DNA from: Prinsepia uniflora
Lineage: Eukaryota > Streptophyta > Magnoliopsida > Rosales > Rosaceae
Assembly: GCA_032719365.1 (NCBI GenBank)
Contig: CM064871.1
Span: 58,743,056 to 58,807,055, forward strand
DNA: 64,000 nt
Direction of reading: 5' to 3'
Shown: positions 8,940 through 22,259 of the stretch, piece after piece
How positions within the stretch are numbered: position 1 is the stretch's first letter
Layout: each line of letters begins with the position of its first letter
The notes under the pieces: generated by a model
The model's input: only the letters and a program-made list of their open reading frames with translations
What the model was told of the DNA's origin: nothing
The model's database searches: none
Made by a program: the position numbers and the translations under genes

Positions 8940-11900
8940 TGTAACGCCCCGGACATTTAGAAAATGTAATTTTGTAACATAATGAGTAAATGACGTTTTT
9001 ACCCTTGTGAATAGTATAGTCAAATTGTTGACTTTTTGATTGGTGAATCAAACGGATGTTGACCGATGACCGTGACGTAGTTCGGGACGTCACGAGTCCA
9101 TAGACAGGTGGCACGCCCAATTCCGACAATCTGGGAAAAAGTTATGACGTTCGGAAGCCCCTGGGCATTTTCGTAATTTGGGCGAAAAGGGGGGAAAATG
9201 TTGACTTTTTGTTTGCCAACTAATTTTCACACGATTCGAAGACCGTTAGGTAGGTCTCGATGCCCGGAGTACAACGACAGGCGGCACGTCGAAAACGGAG
9301 TTCGGTTACGAACGTTACGGGTCACGGAAGGCTAGGGGCAAAATGGTAATTTGTCCAACCAGGGGCAAAATGGACTTTTGGCCTTGATCAGACTTGTCTT
9401 TTGTCTGATTCTCACTTCATAAAACACAGAACCGGGTCTTAAGGGAAACACAATAATATCCCATTTTGACTACTTTTCCCCAAATTTAGGCTTGGACAAT
9501 GATTATGTCCAATTGGCCCGTGATAAGCCCCAAACTCGTCGCCATTATGCAATTGAACGTCTAAGTAGCATAACTGAGAGAGAGGGACTTGAGAGGTTCA
9601 GAGAACTGAGAGAATTTTGCTTCGAAAATTCTGGGAAATTGGGGGAAAATCGAATTCGGATTTGGGAGCCAGGAGAGGACCAATTGAGGATTCCATTAGG
9701 TTGCTGGGATCAAAACTAAAAGCTTTGCAACAAAAACGAGAAGAATTCGTGTCGAATTGAGGAAGAACAGACGCTGCCATGGCTGCCAAAAATCGACCTT
9801 GAGTTCAGATACTTAGAGGTAAGCTCAATCGAAATTGATCATGGAAAATTGTTCATTATACTCTCACGAAGCTAACCATATGAATTAATTGAAAAATCAG
9901 GCACGGAATCGTGAAACCCGATTAGGAGACCCGTCGAATTTCGATCGTGAGTCGTGAAGATTTGGACCTTACCTGAGGTAATTGAATTCACAGAACTAAA
10001 ATGAGGTTAGAGTAGATGAGATCAGTTGAAAGAACGGATCGATTTGAGGTCGAATTGGCTGAGATTGCATCGGATCCTATCGCGGGTATTTCAACCCGTT
10101 TATCAGACAAACGGGCGAGAACGATGCACTGTAGCTGTACTGTGCTGGGCGCGTGGCTTTCACGCGCAGCCGCTTGCGGCGGCGCGTGACGGCGCGTGGG
10201 GAGGATTCCGGCAAAGTGTTCAACATGAGACTTGATGTTCTCGATGATACGAACCTATCCGCGTTGGTTTCGGGTCAATCGGATATGGTTTCAGTGTAGT
10301 TCCGAGTACCCGACACGTTTAAATTTATATTAAAATAATATTATAAAATTCCGACAACTAGGGGATTCCTGTTTAAGGATTGTATGATAGCCTAGTAACC
10401 TTAAATCACTTTGTTTGACAGGCTGGAATATTCCCGGGACTTCGGAGGAAAACGAACAGCTCGAGGCTGAACCATCGGGACGGTGTGTGTGAGTGGACTT
10501 TTGGTTTTCTAACTGTGATGCATGCATATATGGTTTAAAATGCTTATTTATATGATTTTCTATGAATTGACATGATTGATGCTTTGATTCGGTGATTCCT
10601 CGATTTTCTCGGTTTTATGATTATTATATTATTATATTCTGGCACGCTTTTCGAGAAATCATGAAATTGGTTAAAAATGATATTGTGGGCGTGAGAACCC
10701 AAGTAAATAATGATTTTGACTCGGATTTGGAGTTACATGTGAATTTGATGATTTTTAGTATTTTCGTGATTATTTTAATCAGTCTTTCGGGCACGTTTTA
10801 CGAGGAACGTGCAAATGATGTTTTGGGCTAGGCCCGGATTGAAAATGATATTTGGACTCGGATTATGAGTCAATGATTGATTTTATGGATTTACGTGATC
10901 GTGGCAACTCGGGTTTACGGTTGCACGAATTTACGTGAAATTGATATTTTGGGCTTGAGACCCAATGGAATTGTGATTTTGAATGGATTTGTATTTCCAT
11001 GTGATGACATGATGATATTGATGATTTTCGGATTTATAAAGTAAATCGGGACTTTGGTTATGTTGGGGCTGAGACCCTGTGTTGATATATGATTTGGTTT
11101 TTAATGCAACTGTTTTTCACTGGTTTTTGTGATGATGATATGTTGCGGATAATTAGGGCTTTCGGGTGAAAATATGTTTTTTTCCCCGGAGTGCACCCTG
11201 GAGATAACGCTCGCCTTCGGGATGGAAGTGTTTACCCCGAAGAGGTCACGTAGCACGATCTTTGTCTTGCAGCCCAGGGGAGGCTTGACTCAGATCAGAT
11301 GTGCTGGATTACATGGATCGGTAAGTGATGTGTTCACGAGATCCGGATCGTCGGCTGGTGAGGTTTTTCCCAGCGACGGATTGCTGACTGATGATGTGTT
11401 CACAGCAGCGGATGCTCGGATTTTGAGCGGTCCTTGAGCCTATTGATATGCACGCGTTGCAGGGATAAAACGTGACTCTAAGCAACAAGATATGGAAATA
11501 AGTCCCGTGGTTTTGTGGAAATTGTTTTGATTGATCCACTTTAATTGATTTCCCATTATCACTCGTGTTTTATGATATGCATGCATGTTTGTGAAAACTG
11601 GAGGGTAAGAACTGTATTTTGGCAAATGTTTTTATAAGAGGTCATTTTTGTCCACTCACACCTTTATTGTTTTATGCACCCTCCAGGCCAGAGTACAGGT
11701 ACGAGGGCTAAAAACGAGGCAAGCGAGGCAAAAGAATAAATAGACCGTTGCGCACTCAGACATTCTACAGAGTAGGAATTTGACCCCTATCTGTAATGAT
11801 ACCTATGCTCTGTATTGTCCTTGACTAGTCAAACTTGTGACGTCATTGGTCTGTAAAACTTAACTATCCCTTGTCTGACAATGTTTCCGGGATTTGTTGT

Positions 11901-12007
11901 GTGTTGTGTGTAATAAGTTTGGTTACTTTTCGGAAATTTTTAGTTATTGTCAGACGGGAGCAGGATTCATCACGACTATCGAGGGATAATCGGGATGGGT
12001 CCTGTCA
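8940..12007 (+). repeat. Element B 3' LTR
   Basis: It is 3068 bp long, matching the 5' LTR throughout except C/T at 9161-9162 (A/A at 1520-1521) and C at 9427 (T at 1786), as read by eye. The splice-like sites, inverted decamers and terminal hairpin arms recur 7641 bp downstream of the 5' copies. Near-identity of the LTRs indicates recent insertion or recent gene conversion. Confidence 0.97.
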
Positions 12008-12012
12008 ATTGA
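12008..12012 (+). repeat. Target-site duplication of element B, right copy
   Basis: ATTGA follows the terminal TGTCA of B's 3' LTR and equals 1294-1298. Confidence 0.97.
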
Positions 12013-13517
12013 GCTTAAATTGAAGGAGATTGCACCGGGTCTGATCGCGGGTTTCAGACCCGTTTATCAGAGAAACGGGCGAGGAAAGAGCACTGTAGCA
12101 GTGCACTGTTCACGGCGCGTGGCTTTCACGCGCAGCCGCTTGCGGCGGCGCGTGAGGGCGCGTGACCGGGAATCTGAAGGAGGGTTCAACACACTTTTTG
12201 ATGCTCTCAATGATACGGACCTATTAGCGTTGGTTTCGGGTCAATCGGATATGAACTGAGAGTAGTTTTGTATACCCGAAGCGTATAGGTTACGTTTAAA
12301 ATAATATTATTTCATTCCGACGATTAGGAACTTCGTACAGGAGATTATGTAACAAGTGAGTAACCTTATATTACTTGTTTGACAGGCCCGAATACTTCCA
12401 GGACGTCAGAAGGGCACGAACAGCTTGAGACTGAACAATCTAGACGGTGTGTGAGTGGGCTTTTGTTTTCTACCCTAAATGCATGCATATATGTTTTAAA
12501 TGTCTGATAATATGATTTGAAATGATTTGGTATGATTGATACTTCGATATGATGATTTCCGGATTTTTGGAATATTATATTATTTTATATGCCTTTGGGC
12601 ACGATTTTTGAGAAAACTATAAAATTGATGTTTCGAGCTAAGGCTCGGGGTTTGAACTTGATTTTGACTCGGATTATGAGTCTGGTATTAGATTTGAAGA
12701 ATTATATTATGAATGAGATTGTGATTGCGCAGATTTGCGTGAATTGGTTTATGGATTTGAGAAAAGTGTTTTTGGGCTTAAAGCCCAGTTCACAAATGGT
12801 TTTGATGTTAAATGCAACTGTTTTCACTGGTTTTCATGATGAGGATATATGAGGGCTTTCGGTGTGGAATATGTTTCCCCCGAAATGGACCCTGGAGATA
12901 ACGCTCGCCTCCGGGATGGAAGTGTTTACCCCGGAGAGGTCACGTAGCACAGTATGTTGTCGTGCAGCCAAATGGAGGCTCGACTCAGGCCAGATGTGCT
13001 GGATTATATGTAGGTCCGTCAGTGATATGTTCATGACGACCTAGATTGTCGGCTGGTGATGTGTTCACAGCGGCGGATGCTCGGGATTTGAGCGGTCCCT
13101 GGGCCTATTGATTTGCACGCGTTGCAGGGATAACATGACTATATATTGGACCTGGATCTTGTGTTTTTATTTCTGTTTGAGATTTATGTTCATATCTTGA
13201 TTATCTGATTTATAAGTTATGACATGCATGCATGTTTATGAAACTAGAGGGTAAGACTGTATTTTGATAAAAGTATTTCTAAACTTTATTTTTGTCCACT
13301 CACACCTTTGATGTTTTATTTGCCCTCCAGGCCAGTGCACAGGTACTGAGGCTAACATCGAGGCTGAGGAATAAACAGACCGTTGCGTACTCAGACACTT
13401 TGCAGCGTAGGATTTTGATCTCTACTTGTAAATCTACTTTTTGTACTTTCAAGTTATTGTCAGACGGGAGCAGGATCTTTCACGGTTATCGAGGGATAAT
13501 CGGGATGGGTCTTGTCA
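12013..13517 (+). repeat. Element A 3' LTR, second part
   Basis: This continues the LTR interrupted at 1298 and ends GGGTCTTGTCA at 13517. It includes the GCGCGTG block (about 12114-12162), an acceptor-like TTTGACAG (12378-12385), GTGAGTGGGC (about 12449), GTCCACTCAC (about 13293) and TGTCAGACGGGAGCAGGA (about 13458). The 5' hairpin arm present in B is not evident. The following GTAAC (13518-13522) matches the uninterrupted element C sequence at 20462-20466, so it is A's right target duplication; the left copy must lie outside the window. Confidence 0.92.
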
Positions 13518-14870
13518 GTAACACATAGCTGGGCCCTAGGCCCGAATCCACATACAAACTGGACCTCTGGTCCGAATCGTAAACCAACTGGGCCTCTGGC
13601 CCGATGCCTCGTTAAATCAAATGGACCTCAAGTCCGAGAGTTCGTAAGTCAATAGGGTCTCGTGTCCAATCCATGTTTCCAAATCCGAAATCGATTCGAG
13701 AATCAATTGGGCCTCCAGCCCGAGAACGTAACTAAAAGGGACATCGAGTCCGAGGGTTTCCGAAACAAAAGGGGTCTCGAACCCGAGTTTACCTTTTCAA
13801 ATCCAAAACCCATTTCATTCAACTATTTCCAAAACCATAGGTACGGAAAATCAGAGTAAAACTGAAACCTCGATTTACGTGCACGCACCTAAATCTCCTC
13901 GAAATGCGTGAAACCATATAATTCACCAATATCCAAATAAACATCATATAATCACAATCATAATCCATATAAAACATCTATGCATGCATCACAGTTTAGA
14001 AATCAACGTCCACTCACGGACCGTCCTATGTTGCCGCCTCCGTTTGCGTGTCGTAAGCATCACAGGGGAAAATCGTCGTCACCTGGACTCCCAAACCTGT
14101 CCAAATCAATCTAGAGGATTACTAACTACTTAAATGACTCCTCACTAAAGCCCCGTAATTTTCTCGAATTTTTAACTATTTAAATCCCGATCAGAAACCT
14201 TCCGATGCCCCGAACATTATCGAGACGGTGTCCGATCGACACGAAACCAGTCCCAAAATGTTCGTTACATCGAATAGAAGATTTCGCGTGCTGAACACAT
14301 TCGCAAATAGTCACTCACGCGCCCCCACGCGCGCAGGAAAGGCCCTGCGCATGAAGCCCACGCGCGGGCACTGTAGCATCATCTTCAACCCGCAGGGATC
14401 GGGGTTCACTGGTTCTGGACCGGCCGAACCGGTCTGGACCGGTTCAAGGCCATAACTTTCATGTTTTCGATCAATTTCAACCCATTTTAATCCCCAAAGC
14501 TTCCTAATCTCAAACCCTATCTTTTTAACCATTAAAAACATAGAAAATTCCACGAAACCCGTACCTTCAAGCTCGACCATGGCGGTGGCGTTTTCCTCCG
14601 CCGTCCACCGTCATTCCAGGCCATCCTATCTTCCTTTCTTGATCTCAAATGGTCCCTACGACCTCCAGACACCGTTTCCAATTAATAGAATCGACTAAGG
14701 CTCCCTAAAACTCATTTTCCAATTTTCAAAAGCTTACCTCACGGTTTCGGGTTCCTTCGTCTTGGACTGCCGTCGTGGCCCATCACCACCGTCCAATCCT
14801 CCCATTCCACTAGCCTCTCACTCTCCCTCAGTCCCACTCAATGTAACTCACACACAAGATGGATGATGAT

Positions 14871-14924
<54 letters not shown>

Positions 14925-15689
14925 GTTTTTGAAATAAAAGAAGAAGAATGAAATGGTGATCGGGTTTGGATGAAGAAAAGAGAAGAAGGTAATGTCTGAT
15001 GGGAGAAGGGAGAAGAATGAAGGGTGAGGATTGAAGGATTAATTGAAATGGAGAGCTAAGATTGAGTGGTAATTGGATTAATTATAAAATATTAAAATAA
15101 TATTATTTAATTAAGGTAGATCCACAATTTGGGGATTTTACCCAATGGGACACTTGTCACTTATCCCTGGGTCCCATTTAAAATATCTGCCCAATCAGAA
15201 TAAGCCACCTCATCAATGCCTCGATATACGTGCAGTGTGAAATCAAAATTTCGTGACCCATAACTTTCCCGTTCGAAGTCCGATTTCGACGTGCCGCCTG
15301 TCTATGGATTAGTATCGTCCCGATCTACGTAACGTTCCTCGGCCCTCGACCCTCGGCCATCGGACCTCCCAGTCCAAAAGTCAACATTTTACCCCTTTTA
15401 ACCAAAATTACCAAAATGCCCTTGAACTTCTGAACGTCATAACTTCTTCCTCGAATGTCGGAATTGAACGTGTCACCTGTCTATGAACTCGTGACGTCCT
15501 GAACTACGTCACGGTCATCGGTTAAAGTCCATTTAACAGCCCGAATGAAAAGTCAACATTTTACCCATTCTAGGGGTAAAACAGTCATTTTGCACCGTTC
15601 GTCCGATTTCGCTCAACTAATCATGGATTAACCTCACTAATCCTAATTAGTCCCTAATCTAATCCCGAAATTCGGGACGGGTCGTTATA
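13518..15689 (-). repeat. Element C 3' LTR (partial; interrupted by element A)
   Basis: It aligns with 20462-23295 of C's 5' LTR, apart from the MITE there. On the minus strand it shows a donor-like GTGAG|GTAAGC (about 14736), an acceptor-like TTTGGACAG (about 14097) and GTGAGTGGAC (about 14010). Other parts are the CpG-rich CACGCGC block (about 14315-14370), an AT-rich TATA-like block (about 15080-15115) and two CACCTGTC/CGCCTGTC modules (about 15295 and 15475). The (GT)n run at 14872 is far longer than in the sister LTR. Confidence 0.9.
14872..14922 (+). repeat. (GT)n microsatellite
   Basis: About 25 GT units occur in C's 3' LTR. The same site in the 5' LTR (21815-21828) has about 7 units, so the tract changed length after insertion. 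Confidence 0.95.
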
Positions 15690-15712
15690 ACTTCCCTCCT
15701 TAATTAATTTCG
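15690..15712 (-). other. Polypurine tract region of element C
   Basis: On the minus strand, GACGAAATTAATTAAGGAGG followed by GAAGT lies immediately before the 3' LTR. It parallels the GGGGACGAAATTTC plus AAGGGGGGAAGG context of A and B. Confidence 0.8.
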
Positions 15713-18700
15713 TCCTCGAAATTCCAACTGACCTAATTCTAACCGTTCTTCCCTCCTTAATTAATTTCGTTCTTGAAACTCCAACTATCTTGATTCCACA
15801 TCCACCTCGTGGAAAGCAAATCCGATCTTACCTCATGTGTACACTTGTACACTCGTACACCAACTAACCAAACAAAGCTCGTCTGCACGCAGACGTACCA
15901 CTAGCACTCACGTCGTATCGACTACATTCGACCACGTCGAATGACGGTAGTCACGCGTTCCGAATTGACACCACTTGTCAAATCTACCAAGTCGCTGACT
16001 CAAAAACTCAAAGGTTCCTTTCTCAATCACCAATCTATCCTGACGTCTGCTCCCACTGGGAGTCATCAGACCTCACACAACCATCCACGTCGAAACATCT
16101 CAACAAACTGTCACCACTTGACAGTCGTCAATAGAAAGCTGACACTATACTCACTTGTGGTTGCACTAACCACCAACTCACTCAACCTGAGTATACACTT
16201 ACCAACATTTCACTCGGCCTGTGTGTAACTAGACCCATCAGACACACCATGACCTAGTGCACAGTATCCAATGTCCAGTTCACGACCTCAACTAATCCAA
16301 TGGTATCAGAACTAAGCCGACTACCAACACGTTCCCCAACGTACTACTGGTATAACCTATATACCGTCACCAGACATTACAAGTCTGATCAGTATCGTAC
16401 CTCGAACCACGTATAAGGTACGTACATCTATCCATCAATCAGACTACAACCACCTAGGTCATAGCCAATCACGTTTCAATTCTGGAGTCCATCTGTCTGA
16501 TCCAGTATTAGACAAATCGAAACTCTAACCCATTATCTACTTCCAAATTCGAATCTGAAATCATTATTCCGTAAGCTAGCATTTGGAATAACCATTCCGA
16601 ACCCAAATCCAGAAATCCATTTTCAAGTTCCAAAATCGAATCCTGAATCGTCATTCAGAAATCTGATTCCAAAACCCAAAATATCGTACACGTCTACCGA
16701 GACGCACCAAAATCGAACCTATCGGTTACCTGCTCAATCGATTGCCACCTACATTCGATTGACTTCATAGGGAAGCCAATCCCAACATCAACACATCTAA
16801 GGGTGACCAAATCCGAGTGATATATTATATGGGATTTACCTCGAAAAGAAGTTCAGTCCCAACATCCTCAACGCAAACATCCAAGTAAAAGCGATAAACT
16901 CTCCACCTATCTAGACCATCAAGATCTCGATCCAGATCCATCACTACGTCAACTAACTATAGACGTCACGATCCTCGATCATCACGACGCCCAAAGTCCT
17001 CAACATCAAAAACTTGATCCACATCGCGACCCTAAGTTCTTAACATCACAATCTCGATCCACCTAGGATCCCCACAAGCTCACTCAGCTAACAATCCACC
17101 TGGAATTCGATCATAGGGTCTTACACAATCCTGAATCCTTCGTCAGTCACATCACTCCTTAACCAATTCCCACATCTAAACAGATTAGTCAACGACGAGA
17201 CATGCTGAGACTGTGGGTTCTCTCCAATTACCTCGTATCAATCCTTGGCATTCCACCTAGGAAAAACCAAAGATGATCCAATACGATGACATCAAAACTC
17301 ATCCTACGTGAATACAACCAAAACTCGCTGCACTCACCACGCCATGTAACCTAACCTCGTCTGCCACCATGCAGAAAATGAGAAATCTCAATCATCTAAC
17401 TTCGATGCACTCAACTCCTCCTGATGACCCAAGACAAATCCCGGGTCCACCAACCAATACACGATCAACGTACTGGTGACAACAACCATCATCAACCTCA
17501 TCTGCATCATATGCCATGGAAGAACCTGAGAAGTCACCCAAAATGACTTCGACATGCCCATTACCAATGCGGAAAACCCGCACTCCTCTCGTCACCTCAA
17601 TCACAAACTCTCTCGATTCGGAAGCTCCAACTCTGTCGGCATCACGTTTAATGGTTTCTATTCCTGAGCTAGAAGTTATCTTTCTCCGATCTTTCCATCC
17701 AACGACGAACGCCGATAACTATTATAGTAACCCATTCTATTTCTCACAATGAAATTCCGCCTCAAACAAGCCTATCTGAAACTCAGGAGGTATGGTCAAC
17801 CGCAGTCAACCATAACCAATCTGAAATGGATTCTCAAGTCTCCAGCTCATCCAGACATCATCCACGTGTCCGTAAACAACCAACTCATCTATCCAGTTAC
17901 GACCGTTTAGGTAGGTACACTCATTCCGAGTGGAATTCACGCGACTCAAGATTAAGCCTTGTATACTATTTACGGATATGCATATACGGTCTCCAACACT
18001 CGCATCTCGTACCTCGAGTTTCAACTACTGCTGGATCTAATCCAGTCCATCACTATCCGTGATTCACTCCCGAACCTCATATACCGAACATATGCTCATC
18101 TCGACAAAGTCACCTCCCTACTTGTGACTCATCGTCATCGTAATCACCGGCACCGGCACAATCACCAATACCAGTATCATCACTATCACCTGTCAGCATC
18201 AACACACAAGCATCTACACTAGCATCAGCACTAACACTAGCACACCGTGTGCAAAACTGACAACCCTGGATCTCCGCTCATACCGAGCGACGATCCCATA
18301 CCTTTATTCAAATTGGAGAAACTTTGTCTCCCTCGTACCCAACATCTCTGGGTACAGTCACCCTGACAACTCAACTAAGAAAAGGAAACGTTCCTCGAAC
18401 GTCAGTGTCTCATTCTGCGATCGCACTCAGCCGTAACCGAGTCGAATCCAGAATCACTGCTCGTACTTATGCGTTACTCAAGCACCTCGTATCATCGTCA
18501 CGACTGACGAATCCCATCGTCACAATCATCACGGCAACCGGAGTCTACTCAACTTGATAAGACTCGACTATGTCCATCGATAGTAGCGTCTGCCACAACC
18601 TAGTATAGACCAAAACACCAGACATCTCGATATACAGACTCCGCATCCAACGGAATCAATCGTACGTACTACTACTCCATATCCCCATTCCGGGATTCCA

Positions 18701-19498
18701 TCGACAAGTACCGACCCTGGTAACCTGTCCAACAATCTCTAACCAGTCGTAACTCGACTAAACCAATGTCATCTACCAGGTCATCCACGATCTTAGTTGC
18801 ACCAACAATCCATCACAACTATGGTAGTACAACAACCAACTAGGTCTAACTGATAAGTACAACCTCGATTGCAGAGTGCAGTCCCAACACTAAACTGACA
18901 TGACTCGACCGACTGACGATCTCATTGGAGTCGAGACCACTCGCCAACTTACCTTTCCGAACCATATATCCTAAGGTAGGGTTCCACAATCACCTCCTAG
19001 AGTTCCACTGAACCAAACTGCTAACTACTAATCGTAGTATAATCCACAATCTGACCGTCTCCGCGGTCTTGACATCGTAAGGACATCAATCCAATCATAC
19101 CATCAATCCAACTAGGATTCCTCGAATCCGACTGCTCCCAGCAGCATATCCATCTAACTCAACAGAATTTGATCCTCAGATGGTCACAATTCTGAACTAT
19201 CGTCAAGTCAATCCTACGACATCGTGAAAGACGATCCCAACTAACCGTCTCACGATCAAAACTCTAAAGTAATGTTACATTCATCCATCCGTAGGGTCCC
19301 ACACTGTCATCCACGACAGAACTATGGCAACCCGGCATCAAGTGCCGAACCAAGATATTCCATTATCCAATCCTACTAACTATCGTGTCGGCATCCCAAC
19401 TATTAGGTTGATAACGAACTGTAGCCCATTGAGACATCACATCCTCGACATGCGCATCACTCTAAGAGCTCCGCGGTTGCTCTAATAGACACAACCCC
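15713..19498 (-). other. Non-coding interior of element C
   Basis: About 3.8 kb between polypurine tract and primer site. Neither strand has a frame longer than about 100 residues and nothing resembles zinc knuckle, RT or integrase motifs. The plus strand is rich in short C-containing words (TCAATC, CTAACC). The end next to the primer site shares wording with the equivalent part of element D (near 45860-45900), so both belong to related non-coding families. Confidence 0.75.
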
Positions 19499-19510
19499 GC
19501 TCTAATACCA
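19499..19510 (-). other. Primer binding site of element C
   Basis: On the minus strand it reads TGGTATTAGAGC, one base different from the initiator-Met primer site, 2 bp from the LTR end. Confidence 0.9.
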
Positions 19511-19566
19511 CCTGTCAGGACCCGTCCCTAATCCCCCTGGGATTAACGAGGAACGCCCCTGATCCC

Positions 19567-19587
19567 GTCTGACACGGAGTGTCAGAC
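19567..19587 (-). promoter_or_regulatory. Perfect LTR-terminal hairpin of element C
   Basis: Arms GTCTGACAC (19567-19575) and GTGTCAGAC (19579-19587) flank the 3-nt loop GGA, a perfect 9-bp stem. It is the compact version of the longer-looped arms in B, E and the mini-LTR, at the same place near the LTR 3' end. Confidence 0.7.
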
Positions 19588-20305
19588 AAGGGAAATTTCC
19601 GACCTTAGCCTTCTCGGGCTTCCAGAGTGCGCCAGGATCCGGAGGAGGTATGTGATGTCCCGGTCTCTGCTACAGTCCGCACCGCATTCAACCTGAAGGG
19701 TATTAAAACAGAAAGACTGTGAGTGGACAAAAAATAATAAGTTTTGTAAAATACATTTCATAAAGACCTTTATACCCTTCACTAAAAAGCATGCATGCAT
19801 AGTAAAACCATTTATCCAATCACATATGTTTAAACAACCATATTTAGGGTCTCAGCCCCAAGTTCCGTAAATACAAGTCACACGGGCTCCTGCCCAAAAC
19901 TATTTACAGAAAACCATAACATAGTAAACATATGTGGGATCTCAGCCCAAATCCATTTATCATCATAAAACACAATTTCCCAAACCAATTGAAATCATGT
20001 TTATCCATTATATTTCATATCACCGAACCTATCACGGTAATTTAGAGCTACGCGCATGCTAACCGTGGTCTCAAACCCAAATCTCTCCAAGGTCCACCCA
20101 GGTCAATGTCCGTAGATCAATGACCCTCCCTGGAGGTTACGAACCATGCCCTTCTTGAGAGTAAGGAACCCAACTGGGGGGCGACTCCACTCAGTCAGTG
20201 CTCCGTGACTACTCCAGGATCCACCCAGGTCAACGGCCCTCCCTGGAGGAGACAATCATATATAAAGGATGGCATACGAAAAACCTTTTGAAATCATTCT
20301 TTAAA

Positions 20306-20460
20306 CCTTTCAAGGATTCATGCTCGGCCCCTATAAGCCGTCGTGAACCATAAAACCTTTCAAGGGTTCATGCCGGTTCCCATAAACCGTCATGAACCAT
20401 AAATCCATTTCAAGGGTTCATGCTGGTTCCCATAAACCTTCATGAACCATAAAAACCATT
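20306..20460 (+). repeat. Tandem repeat in element C 5' LTR
   Basis: Three diverged units of about 60 bp are built on CCTTTCAAGGRTTCATGC, a CCCATAAACC core and TCATGAACCATAAA. A single related unit remains in D's LTRs (about 41230-41275 and 46630-46680). Confidence 0.8.
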
Positions 20461-22259
20461 TGTAACACATAGCTGGGCCCTATGCCCGAATCCATATACA
20501 AACTGGACCTCTGGTCCGAATCGTAAACTAACTGGGCCTCCGGCTCGATGCCTCGTTAAATCAAATGGACCTCAAGTCCAAGAGTTTGTAAGTCAAATGG
20601 GTCTCGTGCCCGATCCATGTTTCCAAATCTGAAATAGATTCGAGAATCAATTGGGCCTCCAGCCCAAGAACGTGACTAAAAGGGACATCGAGTCCGAGGG
20701 TTTCCGAAACAAAGGGATCTCGAACCCGAGTTTACCTTTTCAAATTCAAAAACCATTTCATTCAACTATTTCCAAAACCATAGGTACGGAAAATCAGAGT
20801 AAAATTGAAAACCTCGATTTACGTGCACGCACGTAAATCGCCTCGAAATGCATGAAACCATATAATTCACCAATATCCAAATAAACATCATGTAATCACA
20901 ATCATAATCCATATAAAACATTTATGCATGCATCACAGTTTAGAAATCAAGGTCCACTCACAGACCGTCATATGTTATCGCCTCGGTTTGCGTGCCGTAA
21001 GCCTCACCGGGAAAATCGTCGTCATCGGGATTTCCAAACTTGTCCAAATCAATCTAGAGGGTTACTAACTACTTAAATGACCCCTCACTAAAGCCCCATA
21101 ATTTTCCCGAACTTTTAACTATTTTAAATCCTGAGCCGAAACTTTCGGATGCCCCAAACATTATCGAGACGGTGTCAGATCGACACGAAACCAGTCCAAA
21201 AATGTTCGTTACATCGAATAGAAGATTTCACGTGTTGAACACATTCCTAAACAGTCACTCACGCGCCCCCACGAGCCTAGGGAAGCCCCTGCGCATGAAG
21301 CCCACGCGCGGGCACTGTAGCATCATCTTCAACCCGCAGCAAACCGGGTTCACTGGTTCTGGACCGGCCGAACCGGTCTGGACCGGTTCAAGGTCATAAC
21401 TTTCATGTTTTCGGTCCATTTCAACCCATTTTAATCCCTAAAGCTTCCTAATCTCAAACCCTATCTTTTTAACCATTAAAAACATAGAAAATCCACTAAA
21501 CCGGTACCTTCAAGCTCGACCATGGCGGTGGCGGGTTCCTCCGCCGTCCACCGTCATTCCAGGCCGTCCTATCTTCCTTTCTTGATCTCAAATGGTCCCT
21601 ACGACCTCCAGAAACCGTTTCCAATTAATAGAATCGACTAAGGCTCCCTAAAACTCATTTTCCAATTTTCAAAAGCTTACCTCACGGTTTCGGGTTCCTC
21701 CGCCGTGGACAGCCGTCGTGGCCCATCACCACTGTCCAGTCCTCCCATTCCACTAGCCTCTCATTCTCCCTCAGTCCCACTCAATGTAACTCACACACAA
21801 GATGTATGATGATGGTGTGTGTGTGTGTCCGGTTTTTGAAAGAAAAAAAGAAGAATGAAATGGTGATTGGGTTTGGATGAAGAAAAGAGAAGAAGGTACT
21901 GTCTGATGAGAGAAGGGAAAAAAATGAAGGGTGAGGATTGAAGGATTAATTGAAATGGAGGGCTAAGATTGAGTGGTAATTGGATTAATTATAAAATATT
22001 AAAATAATATTATTTAATTAAGGTAGATCCACAATTTAGGGATTTTACCTAATGGGATGAGTGACACTTGTCACTCATCCATGGGTCCCACTTAAAATAT
22101 CTGCCCAATCAGAATAAGCCACCTCATCAATGCCTCGATATACGTGCATAGTGAAATCGAACTTCCGTGACCCATAAATCTCCCGTTCGAAGTGCCGCCT
22201 GTCTATGGATTCGTATCGTCCCGATCTACGTAACGGTCCTCGGCCCTCAACCATCGAAC

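Larger units (their letters stand above)
1299..12007 (+). mobile_element. Element B: complete, young Ty3/gypsy chromovirus (Tekay/Del type)
   Basis: This is a 10,709-bp element with two 3068-bp LTRs offset by exactly 7641 bp at both ends. It has a perfect ATTGA target duplication, an initiator-Met primer site (4370-4381), a single intact gag-pol frame and a polypurine tract (8927-8938). By eye the LTRs differ only at 1520, 1521 and 1786. With commonly used plant substitution rates that implies tens of thousands of years since insertion. The C-terminal chromodomain and order PR-RT-RNaseH-INT-CHR place it in the chromovirus branch; long LTRs and tRNA-Met priming fit the Tekay/Del lineage. Nothing in the sequence prevents it from being autonomous. 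It sits inside the 3' LTR of element A. Confidence 0.97.
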
